Below are positions 11,742 to 20,283 of a DNA stretch of 64,000 nt, one piece after another. Under the pieces are notes generated by a model. The model made no database searches and was not told the DNA's origin. It saw only the letters and a list, made by a program, of their open reading frames with translations. The stretch's first letter is position 1; each line of letters opens with the position of its first letter. The stretch comes from Gammaproteobacteria bacterium (GTDB lineage: Bacteria > Pseudomonadota > Gammaproteobacteria > JAJDOJ01): assembly GCA_026984215.1 (NCBI GenBank), contig JALSSO010000008.1, positions 1 to 64,000 on the forward strand, read 5' to 3'. A program made the position numbers and the translations under genes.

Positions 11742-12665
11742 TCAGGCGCCGAACAAGGCCGGGAGATAGCGGTCCACGAGCAGAACCGCGAACAGGCCCA
11801 TGAGATAGACGATGGAATAGGCAAACGTCTGCGAGGCGCGTTTGCGCGTGGGCGCGCGATACAGCATCCCGGCCTGATAGAGAAATCCCGCACCCAGCGC
11901 CAAGGCGCCCGCAAGGTACAGGAGACCGGACATACGGGTGAGATAGGGCAGCACCGTGATCACCACGAGCAACACGGTGTAGAGCAGGATGTGCAGCCGC
12001 GTCAGCGCCTCCCCATGGGTCACCGGCAACATGGGAATCCCCACCTTGGCGTATTCCTCTTTCCGGTAGAGCGCCAGGGCCCAGAAATGCGGCGGCGTCC
12101 AGGTGAACACGATCAGAAAGAGCAGCAGCGCGTTGGCGTCCGGGTAACCGGTGACCGCCGTCCAGCCGAGCAGCGGCGGCATGGCGCCCGCCGCGCCGCC
12201 GATGACGATGTTCTGGGGCGTTCGCCGTTTGAGGAACAAGGTATAAACGACCGCGTAGCCCACCAGAGAAAAAAGGGTGAGCACCGCGGTGAGCAGATTG
12301 ACACGCGCGGCCAGGAGCCAAAAACCGAGGATCCCCAGCACGAGGGCGAAGACGAGTACCTCGCGGGTGTTGAGTGTGCCGGAAGGTAGGGGCCGACCCC
12401 GGGTGCGCGCCATGACCGCATCGATGTGACGATCGGCGAGATGGTTGATGGCCGCAGCCGCGCCCGCCATCAGCGCGATGCCCCCCAGACCCGATAGCAG
12501 CACGTCCAGGCTCACCCGACCGGGTGCGGCCAGCAGCATCCCGACCAAGGCGGTGAAGACCATCAAGGCCACCACCCGGGGCTTGCACAGCTCGTAATAT
12601 TCGCCTGCTTTGTCCCACCAGCCCTGGGTCAGGCCGCGCCTGCTGCTGTCGAACGTCTTGGCCAT
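11742..12665 (-). CDS. ctaB: Protoheme IX farnesyltransferase (heme O synthase)
   Basis: Inner-membrane UbiA-family prenyltransferase that adds a farnesyl group to heme B to give heme O, precursor of heme A. 307 aa, about nine membrane helices. Signatures: CKPRVVALMVFTALVGM, the Asp-rich site NHLADRHIDAVMARTRGRPLP, and YTLFLKRRTPQNIVIGGAAG. Start at the ATG at 12665 with AGGACGG ahead. Last gene of the oxidase assembly set. The usual partner ctaA (heme A synthase) is not next to it. Confidence 0.96.
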   Translation of the reverse strand: MAKTFDSSRRGLTQGWWDKAGEYYELCKPRVVALMVFTALVGMLLAAPGRVSLDVLLSGLGGIALMAGAAAAINHLADRHIDAVMARTRGRPLPSGTLNTREVLVFALVLGILGFWLLAARVNLLTAVLTLFSLVGYAVVYTLFLKRRTPQNIVIGGAAGAMPPLLGWTAVTGYPDANALLLFLIVFTWTPPHFWALALYRKEEYAKVGIPMLPVTHGEALTRLHILLYTVLLVVITVLPYLTRMSGLLYLAGALALGAGFLYQAGMLYRAPTRKRASQTFAYSIVYLMGLFAVLLVDRYLPALFGA

Positions 12666-12735
12666 GATTTCCGTCCTGCCGTGTCCAATTGCGAGGTGGC
12701 TCGCGGCGCCACCGACCTGTGCCCTGTCCTGCCGA

Positions 12736-13305
12736 TCAACCGATCTTGGAGACCTTGAGCAGCCGTTTGAGATCCCGCTGCATGCCGCGCACATCCGAGT
12801 CCGGCCCATAACGCATCATCACGTTACCATGGGGATCCACCACGAACAGCCGCCCTTCCGCCTCCGGACCGAAGGCGGTCGGTAGCGCCGCCACGTACAG
12901 GGTCGGCGGCTCCTCACCGCCGATCCGCGGCCCATTCCATTGGGGAGCCGCCAGTACCAGCCACCGGACTCGCGGCAGATCCCGCCCCAAAGACAGGCGA
13001 ATCTGGCGGGCCTTGAACAATAGGGCCTGGCACTGCAGATCGCAATCCGCGCCCGCTACGTACACGAGGCTCCAGCGTCCGCGGAAAAAATCCGCCGCGA
13101 CCGACTCCCCCTCGGCTGTCACGGCGGCGAACGATTCGATGGGACGCGCCGGAACGATCAACGTCCCCTCCACCCGGGGTGCCGGCACCGGAAGCACGTC
13201 CCGTAAGGCGTACCAGCCCACGGCCAAGACCAGGGGGCCCAGAAAGGCCGCGACCACGAGCCAGCCTTCGAGGCGGGAGCCGCGGACACCACCGGACTCG
13301 GACAT
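12736..13305 (-). CDS. SCO-like cytochrome oxidase accessory protein (PA0111 type)
   Basis: 189-aa protein with one N-terminal membrane helix (WLVVAAFLGPLVLAVGWYA, residues 15-33) and a thioredoxin-like periplasmic domain. A CxxxC pair (C88, C92 in CDLQC) sits where Sco copper chaperones have theirs, and the C-terminus has the DPHGNVMMRYGPDSDVRGM pattern. Position after SURF1 matches the small protein of the Pseudomonas aa3 cluster. I infer a role in CuA or thiol handling; true Sco proteins also need a distal His, which I cannot assign here. It begins 1 nt past the SURF1 stop. Confidence 0.7.
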   Translation of the reverse strand: MSESGGVRGSRLEGWLVVAAFLGPLVLAVGWYALRDVLPVPAPRVEGTLIVPARPIESFAAVTAEGESVAADFFRGRWSLVYVAGADCDLQCQALLFKARQIRLSLGRDLPRVRWLVLAAPQWNGPRIGGEEPPTLYVAALPTAFGPEAEGRLFVVDPHGNVMMRYGPDSDVRGMQRDLKRLLKVSKIG

Positions 13306-13306
13306 G

Positions 13307-14056
13307 TCACTCGCCGCCCGCATCCGTCCGCCTGCGCAAATGGTAGCCCAGATAGAGGACCAGCACGGCGGCCGCCAGCGCGAACCACTGCACCGCATAT
13401 CCCAGATGCCGGTCCGGAGAGAACGGGGTCGTCGGCCAGCGGCGCTCAAAACCGTCGGCAGCCGCCGGATCCAGGCGCACCAGGTACGGCGCCACTGGAT
13501 AGGGGAGCATGCGCGAGAAGGCATCGAAGTCCAGATACTGGACCCGCCGGGGCCAACCGACCGCCTCGTCGCTCACGTCCCCGAGCCGGAATCCCTCACC
13601 ATAAGGGACGTACAAGGTGCCTCGGACATACCGCAGGCCCCCGTCCACCGAGACCTGGGGGAGCACGCTCCGATCGGCCGACGCCGGAACCCAACCCCGG
13701 TCCACCAGCACCGCCTCGGCCCGGCCGGGACGGCGCAACGGCGTGAGCACCCGATAGCCCACCCGACCGTCGAGAACCTGATTGTCCAACAGGATCTGAA
13801 ACGCCGGGTCGTACCGGCCTTGAACCTCCACGGGCCGATACCGCCAAGCGACCGGATCGGCCAGCCGGTCCGGCAGAGCCACAGGGGGCTCGGCGCCGCG
13901 TTGCTGCATATGGGCCAGGGCCGCTTGCTTCTCCTCGGCCCGGTGCAGTTGCCAGGTACCCAACCACACGAACAATCCCACCAACCCCACCGCCGCAATG
14001 GTGGGCAGGAGACGAGGCCGACGGCGTGGCCAAGACATGGCGGGCACGCCACTCAC
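13307..14056 (-). CDS. SURF1 family cytochrome oxidase biogenesis protein
   Basis: 249-aa inner-membrane protein with the classic SURF1 layout: a membrane helix near each end (LLPTIAAVGLVGLFVWLGTW and WFALAAAVLVLYLGYHL) and a periplasmic domain between. The N-terminal helix runs into GTWQLHRAEEKQ, and VEVQGRYDP, VLVDRGWVPA and HLGYAVQWFALA are the family signatures. SURF1 helps insert heme A into subunit I. An in-frame ATG at 14038 is an alternative start. Confidence 0.95.
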   Translation of the reverse strand: MSGVPAMSWPRRRPRLLPTIAAVGLVGLFVWLGTWQLHRAEEKQAALAHMQQRGAEPPVALPDRLADPVAWRYRPVEVQGRYDPAFQILLDNQVLDGRVGYRVLTPLRRPGRAEAVLVDRGWVPASADRSVLPQVSVDGGLRYVRGTLYVPYGEGFRLGDVSDEAVGWPRRVQYLDFDAFSRMLPYPVAPYLVRLDPAAADGFERRWPTTPFSPDRHLGYAVQWFALAAAVLVLYLGYHLRRRTDAGGE

Positions 14057-14135
14057 TTACAGGACCACCCCGTCCACCGAGGCAGCGGTCATGGCCGTTG
14101 CCGTATACTGGATGTTTTCAGCTTGGAGCGCCTGC

Positions 14136-14345
14136 ATGATCATCAAAGTCATCGTCGTGCTGCTGTTGGGAGCGATCGTCTTCAGCCTGGGCTCGGGCCT
14201 CGTCTTCCTGCTGCGGGACCACGGAGAGGGGAAACGCACGGTCAAAGCGCTGACCTGGCGCATCGGCCTCTCCCTGCTTGCGTTTGCCACGCTGTTCGCC
14301 GGATATTACGCAGGCCTCATTCAGCCCCACGGCATCAGCCCCTGA
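14136..14345 (+). CDS. DUF2909 twin-transmembrane protein
   Basis: 69-aa protein with two membrane helices (IIKVIVVLLLGAIVFSLGSG and ISLLAF-like LSLLAFATLFAGYYAGLI) joined by a basic loop (DHGEGKRTVKALTWR). Family DUF2909. TGGAGCG precedes the ATG at 14136. It is encoded opposite to the oxidase genes, between SURF1 and subunit III, exactly as in Pseudomonas. Probably a small oxidase assembly or stability factor, but its role is unproven. Confidence 0.85.
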   Translation: MIIKVIVVLLLGAIVFSLGSGLVFLLRDHGEGKRTVKALTWRIGLSLLAFATLFAGYYAGLIQPHGISP

Positions 14346-14586
14346 AACTCCCTGTCGCGCCCGAGCCCATTCCCGCCCCACCCCACGAAACCATATGGAT
14401 TGCCCGGCGGATTCTCGTACCCGCCGGGACCTCGCTTAGCGGGCCGTCGTAAAATGGGGCCGCGAAGCGCGGCGGGGTTGTCGCGCGCTGTACGCCCCTT
14501 CGCCGCTCGGACGGGATCCGTCTCGGTCGCTGCGCGGCGAGCGCCTTGCATCCGGACTCCTCTCGCGACGTCTTTTCGACACCTGT

Positions 14587-15462
14587 TCAGAGCCAGTACA
14601 CGAAGATGAACAGGCCCAGCCACACGACGTCCACGAAATGCCAGTACCACGCCACCGCTTCGAAGGCGAAGTGGTTGTCCGGCCGGAAATGACCCTTGAT
14701 GGCACGGATCAGGATCACGGTCAACATGGTGACCCCGAGGGTCACGTGCATTCCATGGAACCCCGTGAGCATATAGAACAGAGAGCCGTAGATGCCTGAG
14801 CTGAGGGTGAGATTGAGCTCATGGATGCCATGGATGTACTCCTTGGCCTGTAGCACCAGGAACAGCACCCCGAGCGCCACGGTGGCCACCAACCCCCAGA
14901 TCAGGTGGCTGCGCTTACCTTCCTTGAGTCCCCAATGGGCCCAAGTCACCGTCACTCCCGACGACAGCAGGATCAGCGTGTTGAGCGCCGGCACACCCCA
15001 GGGGTCGATGATCTCATACTGGCCACCGATGGCCGCCGGGCCGTTGGCCGCCACCGGCCATACCGCCTGCCATCCCTGCCAAAGCTCGTGGTTGGTCAGG
15101 ATGCCGTGGCCCTCCCCGCTCAACCAGGGCAGTGCGAAGAAGCGAACGTAGAACAAGGCCCCGAAGAAGGCCCCGAAAAACATCACTTCGGAAAAAATGA
15201 ACCAGAACATGCCCCAACGGAACGAGCGGTCCACCTGCTCGTTGTACATCCCCGAGAGGCTTTCGCGAATCACCGTGCCGAACCACCCGAACAGCATCAC
15301 GATCAGCAATGCGGCCCCCAGGGCCATCAGGGTAGGGCCGACCGACGCCCCGTTCAGCAGGTTGGCGAACCCGATCATCAACGAGAAGAGCGCCACCGAG
15401 CCCACGATGGGCCAGTGGCTCCCGTGCGGTACGTAATAGCCCTGAGTCTGTGCCTGTGCCAT
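14587..15462 (-). CDS. ctaE: Cytochrome c oxidase subunit III
   Basis: 291-aa membrane subunit with seven predicted helices. Signatures: WPIVGSVALFSLMIGF, RWGMFWFIFSEVMFFGAFF (with the conserved Glu), VTWAHWGLKEGKR, and GFHGMHVTLGV near HFAFEAVAWYWHFVDVVWL. The insert after the third helix (LPWLSGEGHG to EIIDPWGVPALNT) is normal in gammaproteobacteria. Stabilises the oxidase core and feeds protons. Follows ctaG by 9 nt. Confidence 0.97.
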   Translation of the reverse strand: MAQAQTQGYYVPHGSHWPIVGSVALFSLMIGFANLLNGASVGPTLMALGAALLIVMLFGWFGTVIRESLSGMYNEQVDRSFRWGMFWFIFSEVMFFGAFFGALFYVRFFALPWLSGEGHGILTNHELWQGWQAVWPVAANGPAAIGGQYEIIDPWGVPALNTLILLSSGVTVTWAHWGLKEGKRSHLIWGLVATVALGVLFLVLQAKEYIHGIHELNLTLSSGIYGSLFYMLTGFHGMHVTLGVTMLTVILIRAIKGHFRPDNHFAFEAVAWYWHFVDVVWLGLFIFVYWL

Positions 15463-15471
15463 GTCTGTCCC

Positions 15472-16032
15472 TCAGTTTTGCGTCTGGGTTGTTTCAGTCT
15501 CCGCCTTGGCGGTCGAGGTCACGTCGAAGAACGTGTAGGAAAGCGTGACCGTCTTCACATGCTTCGGTAACCGGGGGTCGATGACGAAACGCAGCGGCAG
15601 CTCCCTCGTCTCTCCGGCCGCGAACCGCTGCCGCGTAAAACAGAAGCACTCCGTCTTTTGGAAGTGTTTGGCGGCTTCGCCAGGGGCCACGGAGGGAACG
15701 GCCTGCCCGATCAGCGGTTCCGTCGACAGATTGGTCGCGACGAATCGCGCATCGTAGAGCCGACCCGGATGGACCTTCATGCGGTGCACGACCGGGGCAA
15801 AGGTCCAGGGCAGCCCCGCATTGACGTTGGCGACGAATTCCACGGTCACCCAGCGGTCGAGGTCGGGCTCGAAGGCCGCCGCCTCCTCGCTCGCCACCCG
15901 CGTGGTCTTTCCGTTCAGGCCCGTGATTTGACACACCACGTTGTAAAGGGGAACCAGCGCGTAGCCGAATCCGAACATCGCGGCCACCACCAAGGCCAGT
16001 CGGATCACGTGTCTGCGCGTCGCCGGATTCAT
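15472..16032 (-). CDS. ctaG: Cytochrome c oxidase assembly protein CtaG/Cox11
   Basis: Copper chaperone that delivers CuB to subunit I in the periplasm. 186 aa: N-terminal anchor (VIRLALVVAAMFGFGYALVPLYNVVC), then a beta-sandwich domain with the copper-binding CFCFTRQ motif (EKTECFCFTRQRFAAGE style) and VIDPRLP, TLSYTFFDV. ATG at 16032; a GTG three bases upstream (16035) would add one residue. It lies between the 37-aa gene and subunit III. Confidence 0.96.
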   Translation of the reverse strand: MNPATRRHVIRLALVVAAMFGFGYALVPLYNVVCQITGLNGKTTRVASEEAAAFEPDLDRWVTVEFVANVNAGLPWTFAPVVHRMKVHPGRLYDARFVATNLSTEPLIGQAVPSVAPGEAAKHFQKTECFCFTRQRFAAGETRELPLRFVIDPRLPKHVKTVTLSYTFFDVTSTAKAETETTQTQN

Positions 16033-16039
16033 CACGCAC

Positions 16040-16153
16040 TCAGCCCTTGGCCATCACGAAAAAGAAGCCGACATAGAAACCCGCCGCGAGCAATCCGAGA
16101 ACGACCACTGTCCATGCGATGCGCCGTTTCCTGCCGGGATCGGTGTCGCTCAT
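16040..16153 (-). CDS. Cytochrome oxidase small assembly protein, 37 aa
   Basis: A short ORF: a polar, basic N-terminus (MSDTDPGRKRR), then one membrane helix (IAWTVVVLGLLAAGFYVGFF), ending FVMAKG. Single-span proteins of this size occur between subunit I and ctaG in many proteobacterial aa3 clusters and are annotated as small assembly proteins. It ends 7 nt before ctaG. The composition, position and tight spacing support it as real, although no strong ribosome site is visible (GGAGTGCAGT before ATG). Confidence 0.8.
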   Translation of the reverse strand: MSDTDPGRKRRIAWTVVVLGLLAAGFYVGFFFVMAKG

Positions 16154-16229
16154 ACTGCACTCCGAAGCGCGCCGCCGGTGGCCGGATCCGTGTCAGGCCC
16201 GGCCACCGGCCAGTCGGATACACTCCCGC

Positions 16230-17804
16230 TTACTTGACCACCGGAGGGGTGGAAAAGCTGTGGTAAGGGGGCGGCGACGGCAAGGTCCACTCCAGCCCCT
16301 GCGCGCCTTCCCACACCTTGTCGTCGGCCTTCGCGCCGCCGCGAACCGCCTGTATGACGATGTACAGGAACAGGAGCTGCGACAGTCCGAAGCCGAACGC
16401 CCCGATGCTGGACAGGGCGTTGTAGTCGGCGAACTGCAACGCATAGTCCGGGATCCGGCGCGGCATGCCCGCCAAGCCCACGAAGTGCATGGGGAAGAAC
16501 GTGAGGTTCACGAAGATCGTGGACAGCCAGAAATGGATCTTGCCCAGGCGCTCGTTGTACATGTGGCCGGTCCATTTGGGCAGCCAGTAGTACACCGCGG
16601 CGATGATGGCAAACACCGACCCCGGCACCAGCACGTAGTGGAAATGCGCCACCACGAAATAGCTGTCGTGGTATTGGAAGTCGGCGGGGGCGATAGCCAG
16701 CATCAACCCGGAGAACCCACCGATGGTGAACATGATGATGAAGCCCAGGGCGAACAACATGGGCGTCTCGAAGGTCATCGCGCCCTTCCACATGGTGGCC
16801 ACCCAGTTGAACACCTTCACCCCCGTGGGCACGGCGATGAGCATGGTGGCGAACATGAAGAACAGCTCACCCGACAGCGGCATGCCCACCGTGAACATGT
16901 GGTGCGCCCACACGATGAACGACAAGAACGCGATGGAGGCCGTGGCATAGACCATGGAGCTGTAGCCGAACAGCGGCTTGCGCGCGAAGGTCGGCACGAT
17001 GCTGGAGATCACCCCGAACGAAGGCAGGATCAGGATGTACACCTCGGGATGGCCGAAGAACCAGAAGATATGCTGGAACATGACCGGATCCCCGCCACCG
17101 GCCGCATTGAAGAAGCTGGTGCCGAAGAACTTGTCGGTGAGCAGCATGGTCACGCCACCGGCCAGCACCGGCATCACCGCAATCAGCAGGTAGGCGGTGA
17201 TCAGCCAGGTCCACACGAACAGGGGCATCTTCATGAGCGTCATGCCCGGGGCCCGCATGTTGAGTACCGTGGCGATGATGTTGATGGCGCCCATGATGGA
17301 GGATAGCCCCATCATGTGGATGGACAGGATCACGAACGGCAGCGCATGCCCCGTCTGCAGCGTCAAGGGGGGATACAGCGTCCAACCGCCCGCCGGACCG
17401 CCGCCCTCCATGAACAGGGTGGAGAGCAGGATCGTGAAGGCGAAGGGCAGGATCCAGAAACTCCAGTTGTTCATGCGCGGCAGGGCCATGTCCGGCGCGC
17501 CGATCATCATGGGGATCAGCCAGTTGGCCAGACCCGTGAAGGCCGGCATCACCGCGCCGAAGATCATGATCAGGGCGTGCATGGTGGTCATGGAGTTGAA
17601 AAACTGCGGATCCACGAACTGCAGCCCCGGTTGGAACAGCTCGGCGCGGATGACCAGGGCCATGGCCCCGCCGATGAACAGCATGATGAAGGCGAACCAC
17701 AGGTAGAGCGTGCCGATATCCTTGTGGTTCGTCGTGGTGATCCAGCGCATGATGCCGCTGGGATGCTCCTCGTGATGCGCCTCGTGGGCGGTTGCGCTAC
17801 TCAT
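16230..17804 (-). CDS. ctaD: Cytochrome c oxidase subunit I
   Basis: 524-aa, 12-helix catalytic subunit carrying heme a, heme a3 and CuB. Heme and copper ligands are in [34 protein letters not shown] (CuB His, the cross-linked Tyr and the D-channel Glu of A1-type oxidases), WAHHMFTVG, and [13 protein letters not shown]. The glycine-rich [15 protein letters not shown] motif is also A-type. Reduces O2 to water with proton pumping. Follows ctaC in the operon. Confidence 0.98.
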   Translation of the reverse strand: MSSATAHEAHHEEHPSGIMRWITTTNHKDIGTLYLWFAFIMLFIGGAMALVIRAELFQPGLQFVDPQFFNSMTTMHALIMIFGAVMPAFTGLANWLIPMMIGAPDMALPRMNNWSFWILPFAFTILLSTLFMEGGGPAGGWTLYPPLTLQTGHALPFVILSIHMMGLSSIMGAINIIATVLNMRAPGMTLMKMPLFVWTWLITAYLLIAVMPVLAGGVTMLLTDKFFGTSFFNAAGGGDPVMFQHIFWFFGHPEVYILILPSFGVISSIVPTFARKPLFGYSSMVYATASIAFLSFIVWAHHMFTVGMPLSGELFFMFATMLIAVPTGVKVFNWVATMWKGAMTFETPMLFALGFIIMFTIGGFSGLMLAIAPADFQYHDSYFVVAHFHYVLVPGSVFAIIAAVYYWLPKWTGHMYNERLGKIHFWLSTIFVNLTFFPMHFVGLAGMPRRIPDYALQFADYNALSSIGAFGFGLSQLLFLYIVIQAVRGGAKADDKVWEGAQGLEWTLPSPPPYHSFSTPPVVK

Positions 17805-17862
17805 CTCTGTCTACTCCTTCCCCGAGAAACTGATGAACGGAAAAAAATGGTGCTGCGATCGC

Positions 17863-18687
17863 TCAGCCCGCCTCCGCGGCATCGGCGTCCGCCTCGGCCA
17901 TGGATTTCGCCTTGTGCTCGGCGACCCATTGCTCGTACTCGGCCGGCTCCACGGCGCGCACCACGATGGGCATGAAACCGTGGTAACGCCCACAGAGTTC
18001 CGCGCACTGGCCGCGATAGACACCTGGCTTGTCGATCTTGGTCCAGAAGTCGTTGATGAAGCCGGGGATGGCATCCTTCTTGACCGCCAGATCCGGCACC
18101 CACCAAGCGTGGATCACGTCATCGGCGGTGATCAGGAAGCGGATCCGCTTGCCGACCGGCACGACCAGCTCGTTGTCCACCTCGAGCAGGTAATTGTCGT
18201 CTTTCTTGGCGCTGGCGTAGATCTGATCCGCCGGCGTGGCGAGGTTGCTGTAGAAGCTGATGCCTTCGTCCACGTAGTCGTACTTCCACTTCCACTGATA
18301 GCCCGTGATCTTCACGGTCATGTCCGCATCGGAAGCGTCATACATTTGTATGAGCGTCTTGGCGGCCGGCACCGCCATGAAGATCAGGATGGCAAACGGG
18401 ATCACCGTCCAGATGATCTCCACCGTGGTGCTCTCGTGGAACTGCGCCGGTTCGTGCCCCTTGGACTTGCGATGCTTGAGGATCGAATAAAACATCGCAC
18501 CGAACACGACCACACCGATGGCCACGCAGATCCAGAAGATGATCATGTGTAGATCGTAGACCTCGCGGCTGATCTCCGTGACGCCCACCGGCATGTTGTA
18601 AGGCTGCACTGCTTGCGCCGCGCCGGCCAGCGCCCAGACCCACGCGCCGGCCAGACCGCTGCCCAGCGCTTTTGCTGTTCGAGCCAT
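17863..18687 (-). CDS. ctaC: Cytochrome c oxidase subunit II
   Basis: 274-aa subunit that takes electrons from cytochrome c through the CuA centre. A signal peptide (ending GAAQA) is followed by two membrane helices (MIIFWICVAIGVVVFGAMFY, IIWTVIPFAILIFMAVPAA) and a cupredoxin domain. The domain has the aromatic patch YQWKWKYDY and the CuA site QCAELCGRYHGFM. No C-terminal heme c domain (no CxxCH). A strong AGAGGAGGGG ribosome site precedes ATG. Confidence 0.98.
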   Translation of the reverse strand: MARTAKALGSGLAGAWVWALAGAAQAVQPYNMPVGVTEISREVYDLHMIIFWICVAIGVVVFGAMFYSILKHRKSKGHEPAQFHESTTVEIIWTVIPFAILIFMAVPAAKTLIQMYDASDADMTVKITGYQWKWKYDYVDEGISFYSNLATPADQIYASAKKDDNYLLEVDNELVVPVGKRIRFLITADDVIHAWWVPDLAVKKDAIPGFINDFWTKIDKPGVYRGQCAELCGRYHGFMPIVVRAVEPAEYEQWVAEHKAKSMAEADADAAEAG

Positions 18688-18749
18688 TGACCCCTCCTCT
18701 GCTCAGTTGATGCGTACTAGATATTTGGAGAATCCGAGGCCGGCCGCGG

Positions 18750-19256
18750 TCATCGAACGGTCGGTGCCGCCGGCAGCAGATCCTGGAGCATCCGGGCGAG
18801 TCGCCGACGTTCCACCTCGGTCAAGAAGGCACCCAGCTCCACCCTCCGGCCCGCCGAGCGCAGCACCAGACGGGTGGGATGCCCCCGGAACCTAGGCGGC
18901 TCCACGGCCACCTGCGTCCAGTGCCGGTTCGCGCTCCAGCGTCGTTCGGGTTGGCCACGACCCGCCGCCACTTCCACGCGGTCCCCATCGATGGAAATCA
19001 CTTCACGCCACTGCCCGCACCGCGCGCAGTGATACAAGGCCCAGCCCAGGGCGAGGAGCTCGAGCCCCGCAAAGGGCAGGACCGGCCAGAAACCAAGAAA
19101 GGCGAGCGCCCCCGCCACGGCAAGCGAGACGCCGGCAATCATCCCGAAGAACAGCTTGTTGCCGTTCCAGGTCAGGGACTGGTTGGGCCGTACCACGATC
19201 TGCACTCGGGCTCCGTCCTGCTTCCCGCCAGGAGCACACGTGGCTTCGACGGGCAT
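18750..19256 (-). CDS. DUF2244 domain-containing membrane protein
   Basis: 168-aa protein of the DUF2244 family. Two membrane helices (LFFGMIAGVSLAVAGALAFL, WPVLPFAGLELLALGWALYH) are followed by a cytosolic domain (WREVISIDGDRVEVAAGRG, FRGHPTRLVLRSAGRRVELG, FLTEVERRRLARMLQDLL). DUF2244 genes often sit ahead of oxidase subunit II. It is first behind the 19288-19316 promoter, so probably co-transcribed with ctaC. GGAAGG precedes GTG/ATG; the ATG at 19256 is taken. Function unknown. Confidence 0.85.
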   Translation of the reverse strand: MPVEATCAPGGKQDGARVQIVVRPNQSLTWNGNKLFFGMIAGVSLAVAGALAFLGFWPVLPFAGLELLALGWALYHCARCGQWREVISIDGDRVEVAAGRGQPERRWSANRHWTQVAVEPPRFRGHPTRLVLRSAGRRVELGAFLTEVERRRLARMLQDLLPAAPTVR

Positions 19257-19287
19257 CACGCCTTCCGGTTGTACACAGCGGCCGGCA

Positions 19288-19316
19288 ATTCTAAAGGCGG
19301 TCTTGACCTATATCAA
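19288..19316 (-). promoter_or_regulatory. Sigma-70 promoter of the DUF2244-oxidase operon
   Basis: On the minus strand, TTGATA (19316-19311), a 17-bp spacer and TAGAAT (19293-19288) give a start near 19281, leaving a leader of about 25 nt. The -35 hexamer lies inside the FNR-type box at 19303-19316. Confidence 0.7.
19303..19316 (-). promoter_or_regulatory. FNR/ANR-type box overlapping the oxidase promoter
   Basis: TTGATATAGGTCAA (minus strand) matches the FNR consensus TTGAT-N4-ATCAA at 9 of 10 positions. It covers the -35 element of the oxidase promoter, so bound FNR would block RNA polymerase, giving repression without oxygen as for other aerobic oxidases. The box is visible; the regulator and effect are inferred. 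Confidence 0.6.
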
Positions 19317-19372
19317 ATAACGATATTCGAATGTATGGATATAGCAGTCACTCGGGAGATCGTGGAAAGGCC

Positions 19373-20230
19373 TCAAACCCTTCCCGGCGGCGCCACGGTG
19401 CGGGCGGAGAGGCTGCGCTCGGCCTTCCATCCCAGTCCGTAGACGACCTCGAAAGTGGCCGGCAAGCGCCCGTCGGGCTGCCGAAAACGCTCATAGGCCC
19501 GAACCAGGGCGCGCAGCCGGCCCTTGCCCGTCAGGGCCCGTGGCCGGCCGTGGGTATGATTCTGGGCCCCGATGGACTTGAGATCGCGCAGGAGCCCATG
19601 CAGCTCCGTGTAGGTCATCACGATACGCTCGGCGTCGGTGACGGGATCGGCGAAACCCGCCGCCATCATGAGATCCCCGAGATCGTGCAGATCGATGAAA
19701 TCGCTCACGTGGGTGTGCCGGGGATCGGCCGCGGCCCAAGCCGCCCGCAGCTCGCGGAGCGTGTCCGGGCCCAAGGTGGAAAACAGCGCAAAGCCCCCGG
19801 GACGCAGCACCCGTTCGAACTCGGCGAGCGCCGCTTCCGGACGATCGCTCCACTGCAGCGCGAGATTGGAGAAGACGATGTCCACGCTGGCATCGGCCAG
19901 GGGCAGGCAGTGCACGTCCCCGCAGACGCACCGTGGGCAACGCCAGCGGTATCGGCGACGGCGGGCCCGCTGCACCATGGGCAGCGCCAGATCCAGGGCG
20001 ATGACCTCGCAGCCCCTGTAACGCCGCAGGAGCGCGAGCGCCTCGCTTCCCGGACCGCAGCCGGCATCCAGGATGCGTTGCGGGCGCAGGCGGATGTAGC
20101 CGAGTCGGTCCAGCATCCGGCGGCCCACCTCGCGCTGCAGCACGGCCGCCTCCTCGTAAGCGCCCGCCGCCCGGCCGAAGGCCGCGCGCATCCGCCCGCG
20201 CTCGGGCAATCCCTGGTGTTTGGCCGTCAC
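19373..20230 (-). CDS. bioC: Malonyl-[acyl-carrier protein] O-methyltransferase BioC
   Basis: SAM-dependent methyltransferase that caps malonyl-ACP at the start of biotin synthesis. 285 aa with the SAM loop ILDAGCGPGSEAL, CVCGDVHCLPLADASVDIVFSNLALQWS (the BioC-typical NLALQW motif), FERVLRPGGFALFSTLGPDTL and HTHVSDFIDLHDLGDLMMAAG. The rest of the biotin operon is not in this window, but stand-alone or operon-end bioC is common. Divergent from plsY. Confidence 0.93.
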   Translation of the reverse strand: MTAKHQGLPERGRMRAAFGRAAGAYEEAAVLQREVGRRMLDRLGYIRLRPQRILDAGCGPGSEALALLRRYRGCEVIALDLALPMVQRARRRRYRWRCPRCVCGDVHCLPLADASVDIVFSNLALQWSDRPEAALAEFERVLRPGGFALFSTLGPDTLRELRAAWAAADPRHTHVSDFIDLHDLGDLMMAAGFADPVTDAERIVMTYTELHGLLRDLKSIGAQNHTHGRPRALTGKGRLRALVRAYERFRQPDGRLPATFEVVYGLGWKAERSLSARTVAPPGRV

Positions 20231-20283
20231 CGCCCACCCTCCGGTATCATCATCGGCGCACCACCCTGGAACCCCTGACCCGG

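Noticed and set aside
14346-14586. GC-rich stretch between the DUF2909 gene and subunit III as a gene or RNA
   Set aside because: No supported ORF; the hairpins (GCCGCG-aag-CGCGGC) have no T-tract and look like ordinary GC-rich pairing between convergent genes.
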